Counted from the first letter of the stretch, positions 29,408 to 40,019 are shown. The stretch is 64,000 nucleotides of DNA from Caulobacter rhizosphaerae (GCF_010977555.1 NZ_CP048815.1:1356501-1420500); one strand, 5' to 3'. Translations and numbers: made by a program. The notes: a model not told the origin generated them from the sequence alone.

Positions 29408-29869
29408 ATGCCCAAGACACGCCCCCAGACCCGCAAGCCCCGCCGCAAGGCGACGTCCGCCGGCGCCTTCGCCCTGGCCAGCGCCAGCGCCGAACTGGCC
29501 CTGGCCTCGCTGCGCGTGATCGACGCCCGCGCGCCGATGATCGTCGCGGCGGTCCGCGACCCGATGCGCGGCGACTATGCCGAGCTGACGCGGATGGTTT
29601 CCGAGAAGCCGCTGGCCTTCGCCCAGGGCGCGGCCGCGGCGGGCCCGGCCTGGCTGGCCATGGCCGCGGAGTCCAACCGCTACCTGGCCCAAGCCTGGAA
29701 CTGGAAGGCGCCGCGGGCCGGCCTCGCGCCGGCCCTGGACGCCTCGCTCGGCGCGATGGCCTTCTGGGCGCGGATGATGTCGCTGGGGGTGGCCTGGCAG
29801 TCGGCGATGCTGGCCCCGATCCACGCCGCCGCCACGGCCAACGCCCGGCGCCTGGGGGGCAAGACCTGA
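29408..29869 (+). CDS. Phasin-like small helical protein
   Basis: 153 residues. A basic N-terminus (PKTRPQTRKPRRK) is followed by amphipathic Ala-rich helices (FALASASAELALASLRVIDARAPMIV, then MVSEKPLAFAQGAAAAGPAWLAMA, then MAFWARMMSLGVAWQSAML). This is the pattern of phasins, which coat polyhydroxyalkanoate granules, and of alphaproteobacterial phasin-like proteins. The start at 29408 was chosen because the upstream extension (from 29366) overlaps the preceding terminator. No signal peptide. Neighbour of an acyl-CoA synthetase, which fits lipid or PHA metabolism loosely. Assignment is tentative. Confidence 0.65.
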   Translation: MPKTRPQTRKPRRKATSAGAFALASASAELALASLRVIDARAPMIVAAVRDPMRGDYAELTRMVSEKPLAFAQGAAAAGPAWLAMAAESNRYLAQAWNWKAPRAGLAPALDASLGAMAFWARMMSLGVAWQSAMLAPIHAAATANARRLGGKT

Positions 29870-29993
29870 CGGAACCCGGCGCCGCGCCGCGTTTTTCCCC
29901 TAGCCGCGCGCCAGAAATGGCCCCCATCCTGGCGGCGGATCAACCCGAAGGCGACGCAGACCGCCTCGGACCGCGCGAGGAGACCCGCCCACC

Positions 29994-31586
29994 ATGTCCG
30001 GACCCGCCGTCGATTTCGATCGCCTGACGACCCTGGGCGACGTCGCCCGCTATCACCACGAGGTCCGGCCCGAGGCGACGGCCCTGGTGTTCGAGGGCCG
30101 TTCGACAACCTTCGCCCAGTTCGACCGCCACACCGACCAGGTCGCCAACGCCCTGCTGGCCGAGGGCTTGGTCAAGGGCGACCGCATCGCCTATGTCGGC
30201 AAGAACAGCGACCACTATTTCGAGCTGCTGTTCGGCGCGGCCAAGGCCGGGGTGGTGCTGGCCCCGATCGGCTGGCGGTTGGCCCCGCGCGAGATCGCCT
30301 ACATCCTGGGCGACGCCGAGGCGCGGATGGTGTTCGTCGGCCCCGAGCTCCTGGCCCATGTCCGCGACGTGGCCGTGCTGATGCTGGATCACCCGATCGT
30401 CGTGGCCATGGAGGCCAACGACTATGGGCATCCGGTGTTCGAGGCCTGGCGCGACGCGGCCGGAGGCGGGCCGCCGGACGTGGCGATCACCTCTGCCGAC
30501 GTCGCCGTCCAGCTCTACACCTCGGGCACCACCGGCCGGCCGAAGGGCGCGATGCTGACCCACGCCAACATCGTGGTCCCCCGCCGGCTGGCCGCCCAGG
30601 CCGACCTCGACTGGAACCGCTGGGGCCCGGAGGACGTCAGCCTGGTGGCCATGCCGGTGGCCCATATCGGCGGCACGGGCTGGGGCGTGGTCGGGCTGAT
30701 CAACGGCGCCAAGGGCGTGGTGGCCCGCGAGTTCGACCCGACCAAGGTGCTGGACTTCATCGAGAAGGACCGGGTCTCCAAGATGTTCATGGTGCCCGCC
30801 GCCTTGCAGGTGGTGGTGCGGCTGCCCCGCGCCCGCCAGGTCGACTACAGCCGCCTGACCCACATCCTGTACGGCGCGGCGCCGATCCCGCTGGACCTGT
30901 TGCGCGAGTGCGTCGCGGTGTTCGGCTGCGGCTTCGTCCAGCAGTACGGCATGACCGAGACGACCGGCACGGTGGTCTATCTGCCGCCCGAGGACCACGA
31001 TCCGGACGGCGGCGTTCGCATGCGCTCGGCCGGCCTGCCCATGCCGGGCGCCGAGTTGAGGATCCTCGACGAGCACGGCCAGGTCCTGCCGCCGGGCGAG
31101 GTCGGCGAGGTGGCGGTGCGCTCGCCCGCCAACATGGCCGGCTACTGGAAGCTGCCCGAGGCGACAGCCCTGGCCGTCGACGCCGACGGCTGGCTGCGGA
31201 CCGGCGACGCCGGCTATCTTGACGCCGACGGCTACCTGTTCATCCACGACCGGGTGAAGGACATGATCATCTCGGGCGGCGAGAACATCTATCCGGCCGA
31301 GGTCGAGAGCGCGGTCTACGGCCATCCGCACGTGGCCGAGGTGGCGGTGATCGGCGTGCCCGACGACACCTGGGGCGAGGCGGTCAAGGCGGTGGTCGCT
31401 CTCAAGCCCGGCGCGCCCGAGGACCCGGCCGACATCATCGCCTTCGCCAAGGGCCGCATCGCCGGCTTCAAGGCGCCCAAGACCGTCGACTTCATCGGCG
31501 CCTTGCCCCGCAACGCCTCGGGCAAGATCCTGCGGCGGGAACTGCGCGAGCCGTACTGGGCGGGCAAAAGCCGACGGGTGAATTAG
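29994..31586 (+). CDS. Acyl-CoA synthetase (AMP-forming, FadD-like)
   Basis: 530 residues, ANL superfamily. ATP-binding loop VQLYTSGTTGRPKGAMLTHAN (about 168-188), acyl/AMP motif YGMTETTG, hinge and ribose motif LRTGDAGYLDADGYLFIHDRVKDM, GENIYPAEVE and catalytic Lys in ASGKILRREL near the C-terminus. It activates a carboxylic acid to its CoA thioester. Length and the early MPVAHIGGTGW segment suit a medium- or long-chain acid enzyme of the FadD13/3-like branch. It may be cotranscribed with the MpaB-like gene downstream, although a type A repeat lies between them. Confidence 0.9.
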   Translation: MSGPAVDFDRLTTLGDVARYHHEVRPEATALVFEGRSTTFAQFDRHTDQVANALLAEGLVKGDRIAYVGKNSDHYFELLFGAAKAGVVLAPIGWRLAPREIAYILGDAEARMVFVGPELLAHVRDVAVLMLDHPIVVAMEANDYGHPVFEAWRDAAGGGPPDVAITSADVAVQLYTSGTTGRPKGAMLTHANIVVPRRLAAQADLDWNRWGPEDVSLVAMPVAHIGGTGWGVVGLINGAKGVVAREFDPTKVLDFIEKDRVSKMFMVPAALQVVVRLPRARQVDYSRLTHILYGAAPIPLDLLRECVAVFGCGFVQQYGMTETTGTVVYLPPEDHDPDGGVRMRSAGLPMPGAELRILDEHGQVLPPGEVGEVAVRSPANMAGYWKLPEATALAVDADGWLRTGDAGYLDADGYLFIHDRVKDMIISGGENIYPAEVESAVYGHPHVAEVAVIGVPDDTWGEAVKAVVALKPGAPEDPADIIAFAKGRIAGFKAPKTVDFIGALPRNASGKILRRELREPYWAGKSRRVN

Positions 31587-31614
31587 GGTTGCTTGCTCGG
31601 TCAGGGGGCGAATT

Positions 31615-31701
31615 CCTCGTCCTTCGACAGGCTCAGGATGAGGCATTCGAGTTCATCGCCGCGAAACTAGCCCTCATCCTGAGCTTGTCGAAGGACGAGG
31701 G
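31615..31701. repeat. Type A intergenic inverted repeat
   Basis: Arms at 31615-31643 and 31671-31701 share the core of the 9.0-kb copy with one change (CGACAGGCTC instead of CGACAAGCTC) in the left arm. It sits between two genes on the same strand. Confidence 0.88.
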
Positions 31702-31746
31702 CGGCCCGCCAATGGCGGCCGGTTTAGCGTTCGGAAGGAAGACCTG

Positions 31747-32637
31747 ATGGCGGATGGCCCCGGTCGCATCGCAGGTCTCATCCAGGGCCTCTACCAGCTC
31801 GAGGGGGCTCCGCGGGTCGACTTTCGCCGGCCGGCCGGCGAGCCGGCCCTCGCCGCGCCGGACTCGGTGTCGTGGCGGGTGTTCAAGAACCCGGTCGCGC
31901 TGTTCGTCGGCGGGGTGAGCGCGGTGATCCTGGAACTGGCCGAGCCGCGCGTGCGCACCGGGGTCTGGGAGCATTCCAGCTTCCGGACCGATCCGCTGCC
32001 GCGCCTGAAGCGCACCGGCCTGGCGGCGATGGTCACGGTCTATGGCGCGCGTTCGACGGCCGAGGCGATGATCGCCGGCGTGCGGCGGATGCACGACCGG
32101 GTGGCCGGCGACACCCCGGCCGGAGCGGCCTACCAGGCCAACGACGTCGAGCTGCTGGACTGGGTCCAGGCCACGGCCAGCTTTGGCTTCCTGGAGGCCT
32201 ACCACGCCTATGTCCGGCCGCTGAGCGCCGCCGACCGCGACCGCTTCTACGCCGAGGCCGCGCCGGCCGCGGCGCTGTACGGGGCGCTCGGGGCGCCGGC
32301 TTCGGTGGCCGGGTGGGAGACGCATCTGGCCGCCATGCTGCCCAGGCTGGAGCGGCACGGGATCGTCCTGGAGTTCCTGGCGCTGATGCGCAAGACCGCG
32401 ATCCTGCCGGCCCCGCTGCGCGGCCTGCAGGGGGCGCTGATCCGGGCGGCGGTGGCGATCACGCCGGCCGAGGTGCGGGCTGTGGTCGGGCTGGGCGCGG
32501 AATGGGACCTGGGCCCCGTCGAGGGCCGCCTGCTGCGGCTGGTCGGCGCGGCCGCCGACCGCCTGCCGATCCAGGGCGCGCCGCCGGTCGAGGCCTGCCT
32601 GCGGATGGGGCTGCCGGGGGATTATCTGTATTCCTGA
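31747..32637 (+). CDS. MpaB-family (DUF2236) oxygenase-like protein
   Basis: 296 residues. The DUF2236 fold resembles latex-clearing protein and MpaB, which bind heme b and cleave C=C bonds. Conserved elements are seen: VSWRVFKNPVALFVGGVSAVILELAEPRVRTGVWEHSSFRTDP cut by linkers, RMHDRVAGD, YQANDVELLDWVQATASFGF and the helix KTAILPAPLRGLQGALI. The His in RMHD could be the heme ligand; this is inferred from the family. No signal peptide. The upstream acyl-CoA synthetase suggests lipid or terpenoid substrates. Confidence 0.85.
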   Translation: MADGPGRIAGLIQGLYQLEGAPRVDFRRPAGEPALAAPDSVSWRVFKNPVALFVGGVSAVILELAEPRVRTGVWEHSSFRTDPLPRLKRTGLAAMVTVYGARSTAEAMIAGVRRMHDRVAGDTPAGAAYQANDVELLDWVQATASFGFLEAYHAYVRPLSAADRDRFYAEAAPAAALYGALGAPASVAGWETHLAAMLPRLERHGIVLEFLALMRKTAILPAPLRGLQGALIRAAVAITPAEVRAVVGLGAEWDLGPVEGRLLRLVGAAADRLPIQGAPPVEACLRMGLPGDYLYS

Positions 32638-32653
32638 TCCCTCCCCCGTGGGG

Positions 32654-33809
32654 CAGGGGAATCGCATATGGATTTTTGGTCCGAACGGGATTCTGAGGGT
32701 GTCTCCTTGTGAGAGGGAGACGGTCGGATGGAGACGTTCGCGGCTTGTTTTTCGGCGATGGAGGATCCGCGGGCGAGGAACGCTCGGCATGATCTTCTGG
32801 AGTTGGTGTTCGTGGCCCTGGCGGCGGTGCTGTGCGGGGCGGAGGACTGCACTGACATGGCCGCCTTCGCGCGGGCCAAGCTGGATTTCCTGCGCCAGGT
32901 GGTGAAGCTGGAGCACGGTCCGCCCAGCCACGACACGTTCAGCCGCGTGTTTCGCCGATTGGCGCCCGAGCCGTTCGAAGCGGCCTTCGCCCAGTTCACC
33001 GCCGCCTTCGCCGGGGCCTTGAAGGGCGTGGTGGCGATCGACGGCAAGGCTCTGCGCGGAGCCTATGAGCGCGGATGCCGGGCCTCGCCGCTGCATCTGG
33101 TCAATGTCTGGGCCGCCGAGGCCCGGCTGGTGATCGGCCAGCGCCTGGCGCCGGGCCGCAACGAAGTGCTGGGCGCCCAGCAGGCCCTGGCCCTGCTGGG
33201 CCTGGAAGGCTGCATCGTCACCGCCGACGCCCTGCACTGCCGGGCCGACACCGCCCAGACCATCCTGGACACCGGAGCCGACTACGCCCTGGCCCTGAAG
33301 GCCAACCAACCCACCCTGCTGGCCAAGGCCCAGGCCCTGCTCGCCGCCGCCGATCCCACCAACGAGGCCCTCCAGGGCCCCGCCAAGGGCCACGACCGGA
33401 TCGAGGGCCGCGCCGCCCTGGTCGTCCCCGCCAAGGACATGGACTTTCCCGGCCTGGCCGCCGTCGCCCGCGTGGAGACCCACTGCAAGCGGGCCGGCGC
33501 CCCCGAGCCGGTCATCGTCCGCTTCTTCCTGCTGTCCACGCTCCTGTCCCCCGAAAGGATGCTCCAGGTCGCCCAGACCCACTGGACCATCGAGAACCAG
33601 CTGCACTGGGTGCTCGACGTGGCCCTGCTGGAGGACGCCTCGCGCAGCCGCAAGGACAACGCACCGCAAAACCTCGCCCTGATCCGAAAGCTCGCCCTCA
33701 ACACCCTGCGACAGCACCCCGGCAAGGGTTCCATCAAGACCAAGATCAAGCGCGCCGGCTGGGATGAAACCTTCCTGCTCTCACTCCTGGGTCATATGCG
33801 ATAGCCCTG
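32654..33809 (+). mobile_element. ISAs1-family insertion sequence, copy 2 (1156 bp)
   Basis: Same terminal repeats and length as copy 1, opposite orientation, about 9 kb away. The 10-bp target duplication CCCCGTGGGG lies at 32644-32653 and 33810-33819. The insertion split the hairpin CCTCCCCCGTGGGGGAGG of a multi-hairpin intergenic element. Differences from copy 1 are a few point changes in the transposase gene. Confidence 0.95.
32728..33804 (+). CDS. ISAs1-family transposase (copy 2)
   Basis: 358 residues, intact; DDE residues are the same as in copy 1 (VAIDGKAL, VTADALHC, HWTIENQL). It has Gly where copy 1 has Asp near the C-terminus (HPGKG). At least three further nucleotide differences are silent. 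Both transposases appear full length, so either copy could drive further movement. Confidence 0.95.
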   Translation: METFAACFSAMEDPRARNARHDLLELVFVALAAVLCGAEDCTDMAAFARAKLDFLRQVVKLEHGPPSHDTFSRVFRRLAPEPFEAAFAQFTAAFAGALKGVVAIDGKALRGAYERGCRASPLHLVNVWAAEARLVIGQRLAPGRNEVLGAQQALALLGLEGCIVTADALHCRADTAQTILDTGADYALALKANQPTLLAKAQALLAAADPTNEALQGPAKGHDRIEGRAALVVPAKDMDFPGLAAVARVETHCKRAGAPEPVIVRFFLLSTLLSPERMLQVAQTHWTIENQLHWVLDVALLEDASRSRKDNAPQNLALIRKLALNTLRQHPGKGSIKTKIKRAGWDETFLLSLLGHMR

Positions 33810-33945
33810 CCCCGTGGGGGAGGCGATCGCGCAGCGATCGGTGGGGGGAGTTTTGGGGTCGTCGATCCGGGGTGTTGGTCGCCGGCCGATCACTCTCCCC
33901 ACCGTCAGCTCCGCCGACACCTCCCCCACAGGGGAGGGCCTGGCG
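33810..33945. repeat. Multi-hairpin intergenic element carrying IS copy 2 at its edge
   Basis: Right half of a CCTCCCCCGTGGGGGAGG hairpin, then hairpin CGATCGCGCAGCGATCG, GGTGGGGGGAG, a loop, CTCTCCCCACC, a GTCAGCTCCGCCGAC hairpin and CCTCCCCCACAGGGGAGG. The arrangement matches the element at 22.35 kb. Confidence 0.75.
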
Positions 33946-33947
33946 CG

Positions 33948-34181
33948 TCAATCCGTCCGCCCCTGGTGCTCCACATGCCCCTCGCGCACCTCCGTCCGGG
34001 AGAACACCTCCTCCTGGCCGTCCTGCAGCAGTTCTTCGGCGTCGGCCTTGTCCTGCTCGGCCTGGGCCAGGACCAGGCGCAGGGCCTCGACCTCGGTCGG
34101 GGCCTCGACCACGACGCTGCGCAGGGGGGCTTGCGGCGGGGCGTCGCCGAGACGGACATCGATGCGCCAGCGGGTGGTCAT
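33948..34181 (-). CDS. Small conserved-looking hypothetical protein
   Basis: 77 residues from ATG 34181, with GGAGA at good spacing. The sequence begins MTTRWRIDVRLGDAPP and has a strand-like stretch (RSVVVEAPTEVEALRLVLAQAEQD) and a charged, Glu/Gln-rich C-terminus (EELLQDGQEEVFSRTEVREG). Not recognised. It diverges from the GH3 gene and converges on the IS-bearing hairpin element. Codon use fits a real gene. Confidence 0.6.
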   Translation of the reverse strand: MTTRWRIDVRLGDAPPQAPLRSVVVEAPTEVEALRLVLAQAEQDKADAEELLQDGQEEVFSRTEVREGHVEHQGRTD

Positions 34182-34287
34182 GAGCGTGTCTCCAAGGTTG
34201 AAGGCGTAGGGTCGCCCCTCAGATAACGCACCATTGCACCCGACGGCGTTTCTGGCGAGTTTGCCGCGATTCAGTGCGGGAGGCTTC

Positions 34288-36588
34288 ATGGCGACGGGTG
34301 GCGGGCGACAGGGTCCGGAGCGGCAGGGGGGCGTCGACCGGCGTACGGTCCTGGCCGGCGCTACGGGCCTGGCGGGGTTCGCCCTGGCCGGAGCGGGCGC
34401 GGCCCGCGCCGCCTCGCCCCGGGTCGAGGCCCTGATCGGCCGGATGACCATCGAGGAAAAGGCCGGCCAGCTGTCGTGCTATTCCGACATGATCCGGCCG
34501 CCGGTCGGCGACATCAATCCGCTGGTCAACCAGCGCAACACCGAGCAGATCCTGGCCGACATCCGCGCCGGCCGGGTCGGCGTGCTGATGAACGGCGTCG
34601 GGGTCGAGGGCGCGCTGCGGGCCCAGACCGCCGCCGTCGAGCAGTCGCGCCTGAAGATCCCGCTGCTGTTCGCCGCCGACGTGATCCACGGCTTCAAGAC
34701 CGTCTACCCGATCCCCCTGGCCGAGGCGGCCAGCTTCGACCCCGACCTGGCCGAGCGCACGGCCCGGGCGGCGGCGCTCGAGGCCTCGTCCTACGGCAAC
34801 CACTGGACCTTCGCGCCGATGGTCGACGTGGCTCGCGACCAGCGCTGGGGGCGAGGCGCCGAGGGCTCGGGCGAGGACGTGTTCCTGGGCGAGGTCATGG
34901 CCCAGGCCCGGGTGCGCGGCTTCCAGGGCCGCGACCTGACCGCGCCCGACAGCCTGCTGTCGACCGCCAAGCACTTCGCCGCCTATGGCGCGGTGTCGGC
35001 GGGACTGGACTACAACACGGTCGACATCTCCGAGGAGACCCTGCGCGAGGTGCACCTGCCGCCGTTCAAGGCCGCCTTCGACGCTGGCTGCTTGGCGGTG
35101 ATGTCGGCCTTCAACGACATCAACGGCGTGCCGGCCACGGCCAACCGGCATCTGCTGACCGACATCCTGCGCGGCGAGTGGAACTTCAAGGGCGTGGTGA
35201 TCTCCGACTACACCGCCGACCAGGAGCTGGTGGCCCACGGCTACGCCGCCGACGACAAGGACGCCGCTCGCCTGGCGATCCTGGCCGGGGTCGACATCAG
35301 CATGCAGAGCGGCCTCTACAGCCGCTACCTGCCCGAGCTGGTCGCCCAGGGCCTGGTGCCGATGGCCGCCGTCGACAACGCCGTGCGCCGGGTGCTGGGC
35401 CTGAAGGAGGCCCTGGGCCTGTTCGACCGGCCCTACCGCTCGATCGACGCCAAGGCCCAGGCCGCCAACACCGCCACCCCGGCCATGCGGGCGCTCTCCC
35501 GCGAAGCCGGCGCGCGGTCGATCGTGCTGCTGAGGAATGACGGCGGCCTGCTGCCCCTGCCGAGCCGGGGCAAAAGGATCGCCCTGATCGGCCCGTTCGC
35601 CGACGACCGCGACAACATCCTGGGGCCCTGGGCCTTCTTCGGCGACAAGAGTCTGGGCGTCGACCTGGCGACCGGGATCCGCGAGGCGATGGCCGACCCC
35701 TCGCAGCTGACCATCGCCCGGGGCTGCGACGTCGAGAACGCCATCCCCGGCGGCTACGACCAGGCCGTGGCCGCCGCGCGCGCCGCCGACCTGGTGCTGC
35801 TGGCCGTCGGCGAGAGCCAGAACATGTCGGGCGAGGCCCAGTCGCGCACCGAGATCGGCCTGCCGCGCGTCCAGCAGCAGCTGGCCGAGCTGGTCGGGGC
35901 CGTGGGCAAGCCGACGGTGGTGCTGCTGCGCCACGGCCGGGCCCTGGTGCTGGAGGGGGCGGTCAAGGCCGCGCCGGCCGTGCTGGCGACCTGGTTCCTG
36001 GGCACCGAGACCGGCCACGCGGTGGCCGATGTGCTGTTCGGCAAGGTCAATCCTTCGGCCCGGCTGCCGGTCAGCTTCCCGCACGAGAGCGGTCAGGAGC
36101 CCTACACCTACAATCACCGGACCACCGGCCGTCCCGCGCCGCAGGCCGACGACAGCCAGGAGTACAAGGCCCGCTGGCGCACCACCCGCAACGAGGCGCT
36201 GTACCCGTTCGGCCACGGCCTGTCCTACACCAGCTTCGCGCTCAGCGACGTGCGGCTGTCGACCACCCGCCTGGCCTGGAACGACAAGCTGTCGATCACG
36301 GTCACCGTCGCCAACACCGGCCGGGTGGCGGGCGAGCATGTGGTCCAGCTCTATGTCCGCGACCGGGTGGCCAGCCGCACGCGGCCGGTGCGCGAGCTCA
36401 AGCGCTTCGTGCGGGTGGCGCTGAAGCCGGGCGAGCGGCGCGACGTGCGCTTCAGCCTCGAGCGCGGATCGCTGATGTTCGTCGGCGACAACGACCGCTG
36501 GATCGCCGAGCCGGGGATGTTCGACCTGTGGGTGGCCAACAGCGCCGTCGACGGCCTGGCGGCGAGCTTCGAGTTGTTGGGAGCCTAG
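34288..36588 (+). CDS. bglX: Glycoside hydrolase family 3 beta-glucosidase, exported
   Basis: 766 residues from ATG 34288 (GGGAGG upstream; a start at 34234 is weaker). Tat-type signal (DRRTVLAGATGLAGFALAGAG). GH3 N-terminal barrel with GRMTIEEKAGQL and the catalytic Asp in VVISDYTADQ (about 307). The second domain carries the acid/base-region Glu in NMSGEAQSRTEI (about 516), and a C-terminal fibronectin-III-like domain contains VTVTVANTGRVAGEHVVQLYVRD. It cleaves beta-linked glucosides or xylosides in the periplasm. The organisation matches BglX; it would complement the hemicellulases at the window's left end. Confidence 0.92.
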   Translation: MATGGGRQGPERQGGVDRRTVLAGATGLAGFALAGAGAARAASPRVEALIGRMTIEEKAGQLSCYSDMIRPPVGDINPLVNQRNTEQILADIRAGRVGVLMNGVGVEGALRAQTAAVEQSRLKIPLLFAADVIHGFKTVYPIPLAEAASFDPDLAERTARAAALEASSYGNHWTFAPMVDVARDQRWGRGAEGSGEDVFLGEVMAQARVRGFQGRDLTAPDSLLSTAKHFAAYGAVSAGLDYNTVDISEETLREVHLPPFKAAFDAGCLAVMSAFNDINGVPATANRHLLTDILRGEWNFKGVVISDYTADQELVAHGYAADDKDAARLAILAGVDISMQSGLYSRYLPELVAQGLVPMAAVDNAVRRVLGLKEALGLFDRPYRSIDAKAQAANTATPAMRALSREAGARSIVLLRNDGGLLPLPSRGKRIALIGPFADDRDNILGPWAFFGDKSLGVDLATGIREAMADPSQLTIARGCDVENAIPGGYDQAVAAARAADLVLLAVGESQNMSGEAQSRTEIGLPRVQQQLAELVGAVGKPTVVLLRHGRALVLEGAVKAAPAVLATWFLGTETGHAVADVLFGKVNPSARLPVSFPHESGQEPYTYNHRTTGRPAPQADDSQEYKARWRTTRNEALYPFGHGLSYTSFALSDVRLSTTRLAWNDKLSITVTVANTGRVAGEHVVQLYVRDRVASRTRPVRELKRFVRVALKPGERRDVRFSLERGSLMFVGDNDRWIAEPGMFDLWVANSAVDGLAASFELLGA

Positions 36589-36639
36589 GGCGGAGCAACG
36601 CTTGGCGGGTGCGACACCCTCAGGAACTGGACCGAAATC

Positions 36640-37095
36640 ATGACCAAAAGCCAACTTCTGCGCATGGACAATATCGGCGTCGTGGTGGACTCCCTCGATG
36701 ACGCCGTCGCCTTCTTCACCGAGCTTGGCCTGACGCTCGAGGGGCGGGGCACGGTGGAAGGCGAATGGGCCGGACGCATCACCGGGCTGGGTGATCAGCG
36801 CGTCGAGATCGCCATGATGGTCACGCCCGATGGCCACAGCCGCCTCGAGCTCTCGCGTTTTCTGGCGCCGTCCGTCGTCGCCGATCACCGGAACGCCCCC
36901 GTGAACGCCCTCGGCTACCTGCGCGCCATGTTCACAGTGAGCGACATCGACGACATCCTGGCCAGGCTCGGCAAGCACGGCGCGCAGCTGGTCGGCGAAG
37001 TGGTTCAGTACGAGAACGCGTATCGGCTCTGCTACATCCGCGGCCCTGAAGGTCTTCTCATCGGGCTGGCCGAACCCCTCGGCGGCGATCGGTAG
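36640..37095 (+). CDS. VOC superfamily (glyoxalase/bleomycin-resistance fold) protein
   Basis: 151 residues with the two-module beta-alpha-beta-beta-beta fold. First module MDNIGVVVDSLDDAVAFFTELG; second LGYLRAMFTVSDIDDILARLGKHGAQLVGEVV, ending in the typical YIRGPEGLLIGLAEPL. Possible metal ligands are the Glu and Asp residues at strand ends. The start His of many glyoxalases is replaced here by Asn (MDNIG), so a metal role is uncertain. Substrate unknown. Base composition is slightly less GC-rich than the neighbours. Confidence 0.85.
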   Translation: MTKSQLLRMDNIGVVVDSLDDAVAFFTELGLTLEGRGTVEGEWAGRITGLGDQRVEIAMMVTPDGHSRLELSRFLAPSVVADHRNAPVNALGYLRAMFTVSDIDDILARLGKHGAQLVGEVVQYENAYRLCYIRGPEGLLIGLAEPLGGDR

Positions 37096-37170
37096 CGGTC
37101 GACGGAGAGCCTTGAGCCTCACTGGCCGTTTGACATCCCAACCGCCACCGAGCATTTATCCTACAAATAG

Positions 37171-38130
<960 letters not shown>

Positions 38131-38249
38131 GGCGCCGGTCTGGAGCTTTCGACGCAACGACCTTCTTGCATAATCACGGGCCGAGACGTTAGGTACCGGC
38201 CAGGGGTATGGGGCCTTCGTGCGGCGAAGTGGGCCCATAGGAGAGACGC

Positions 38250-40019
38250 GTGAAGTTCCTGGACGCTCCGTTGCCGCCGCCGCTGGTCGCGGCCCTGCGC
38301 GCGTGCCGGCCGCACCTGATGGCCGCCGCCGTGTTCAGCGCGCTGATCAACATCCTTTTGCTGGCGCCGACCATCTACATGATGCAGGTCTACGACCGGG
38401 TCGTGCCGACCGAGGGCCGGCTGACCCTGCTGTATCTGACCCTGGTGGTGGCCTTCGCCCTGGGCACCCAGACGGCCCTGGAATCGGTGCGCTCGCGCCT
38501 GCTGACCCTGGCCGGGCTGCGCCTGGACCGGCTGCTGGCCGGCGGCATCCTGCAGAAGCTGATGAGCGCCATGGCGCCCGGGGCCTCGGCCCAGGGCATG
38601 CGCGAGTTCGACATCGTGCGCCAGGCCCTGTCGGGCCCGGTGGCCGTGGCCGCCTTCGACATCCCGTGGACGCCGATCTACGTGCTGGTCGCCTTTATGA
38701 TCCATCCGGCGCTGGGGGCGATGACCATCGTCGGCGGCGTGGTGCTGGTGGTGCTGGCGGTGCTCAACGAGCGGGCCACCCGCGCGCGGGCCCGCGAAGC
38801 CTTCGTCGCCCAGTCCCAGGCCTACGCGTCGCAGGAAGCGGCTGCGGCCAATGGCGAAGTGGTGCGCGCCCTGGGCATGCGCGGCGCCCTGCGCGAGCGC
38901 CAGCTGGCGGACCGCCGGGCGGGGCTGGACCTGTCGGCCAAGGCCCAGTTCACCGGCGGCGGCTATTCGGCTGCCACCAAGTTCACCCGCATGTTCCTGC
39001 AGTCGGCGGCCCTGGGCCTGGGCGCTTGGCTGGCGGTCGACAAGCAGATCTCGGCCGGGGCGATCATCGCCGCCTCGGTGCTGATGAGCCGGGCCCTGCA
39101 GCCGATCGAGCAGCTGGTCGGCTCCTGGGGCGTGGTCGGCCAGGCGCGCGGCGCGCTGAACAACCTGATCAAGCTGTTCCCGGCCGGCCGGGGCCTGGAA
39201 GTGTCGGGCACCCAGCTGCCCGCGCCCAGCGGAGCCCTGGCCCTGGAGCAGGTGGCGGTGCGCGCGCCCGGCGAAGGTCCGGTGCTGCTGCGCGGCGTCA
39301 GCCTGCGGCTGACCCCGGGCGAGATCCTGGGCGTGATCGGTCCCAGCGGCGCCGGCAAGACCACCCTGGCGCGGGTGGCGGCCGGGGCGATGACCCCCGA
39401 GGTCGGCGTGGTGCGGCTGGACGGCGCCAACATGACCGATTGGGATGGCGACCGGCTGGGTCGCTACATCGGCTATGTGCCGCAGGACTCGGGCCTGTTG
39501 GCCGGCTCGATCAAGGACAACATCTCGCGCTTCGCCATCTGGGCCGGGGGCGATCCGGCCATCGTCGACGCCGAGGTTGTGACCGCGGCCCAGGCGGCGG
39601 GCGTGCACGAGCTGATCCTGCGCCTGCCCAAGGGCTATGACACCGTCCTGGGCGCCGGCGGGCGCGGGCTGTCGGCCGGCCAGGCCCAGCGCGTGGCCCT
39701 GGCCCGGGCCCTCTACGGCCAGCCGCCGCTGCTGATCCTGGACGAGCCCAACTCGGCCCTCGACGCCGACGGCGAGGCGGCGCTGAACAACGCCATCCTG
39801 GCCGCCAAGGCGCGGGGCGCGACGATCCTGATCGTCGCCCACCGCACCGGTATCCTCAATGTCGCCGACCGCCTGCTGGTGCTGCGGGAAGGCCAGGTCG
39901 AGATGGTCGGTCCGCGCGCCGAGGTCGTGGCCAAGATGGCCGCCGCCGCTCAGGCCGCCGCCCAGGCTCCGGGCAAGCCCGGCTCGACCGTCACCCCTCT
40001 GCAGGCCGCCAAGCCATGA
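38250..40019 (+). CDS. Type I secretion ABC transporter (PrtD/RsaD-like)
   Basis: 589 residues. The membrane domain (about 25-310, beginning HLMAAAVFSALINILLLAPTIYMMQVYDRVVPT, a PrtD-type opening broken here only by reading order) is followed by an ATPase with Walker A GPSGAGKTT (about 366), signature LSAGQAQRVALARAL and Walker B LLILDEPNSALD. It exports proteins with C-terminal signals across both membranes with a HlyD partner (next gene, ATGA overlap) and an outer-membrane TolC-like protein. There is no C39 peptidase domain. No RTX-type substrate gene or TolC gene is next to it, unlike the rsaA-rsaD-rsaE locus. Confidence 0.9.
   Translation: MKFLDAPLPPPLVAALRACRPHLMAAAVFSALINILLLAPTIYMMQVYDRVVPTEGRLTLLYLTLVVAFALGTQTALESVRSRLLTLAGLRLDRLLAGGILQKLMSAMAPGASAQGMREFDIVRQALSGPVAVAAFDIPWTPIYVLVAFMIHPALGAMTIVGGVVLVVLAVLNERATRARAREAFVAQSQAYASQEAAAANGEVVRALGMRGALRERQLADRRAGLDLSAKAQFTGGGYSAATKFTRMFLQSAALGLGAWLAVDKQISAGAIIAASVLMSRALQPIEQLVGSWGVVGQARGALNNLIKLFPAGRGLEVSGTQLPAPSGALALEQVAVRAPGEGPVLLRGVSLRLTPGEILGVIGPSGAGKTTLARVAAGAMTPEVGVVRLDGANMTDWDGDRLGRYIGYVPQDSGLLAGSIKDNISRFAIWAGGDPAIVDAEVVTAAQAAGVHELILRLPKGYDTVLGAGGRGLSAGQAQRVALARALYGQPPLLILDEPNSALDADGEAALNNAILAAKARGATILIVAHRTGILNVADRLLVLREGQVEMVGPRAEVVAKMAAAAQAAAQAPGKPGSTVTPLQAAKP

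Noticed and set aside
34219..37155. 978-codon minus-strand open frame
   Set aside because: It lies antisense to the GH3 and VOC genes; its His/Gly/Ala-rich translation is the usual shadow of a GC-rich gene.
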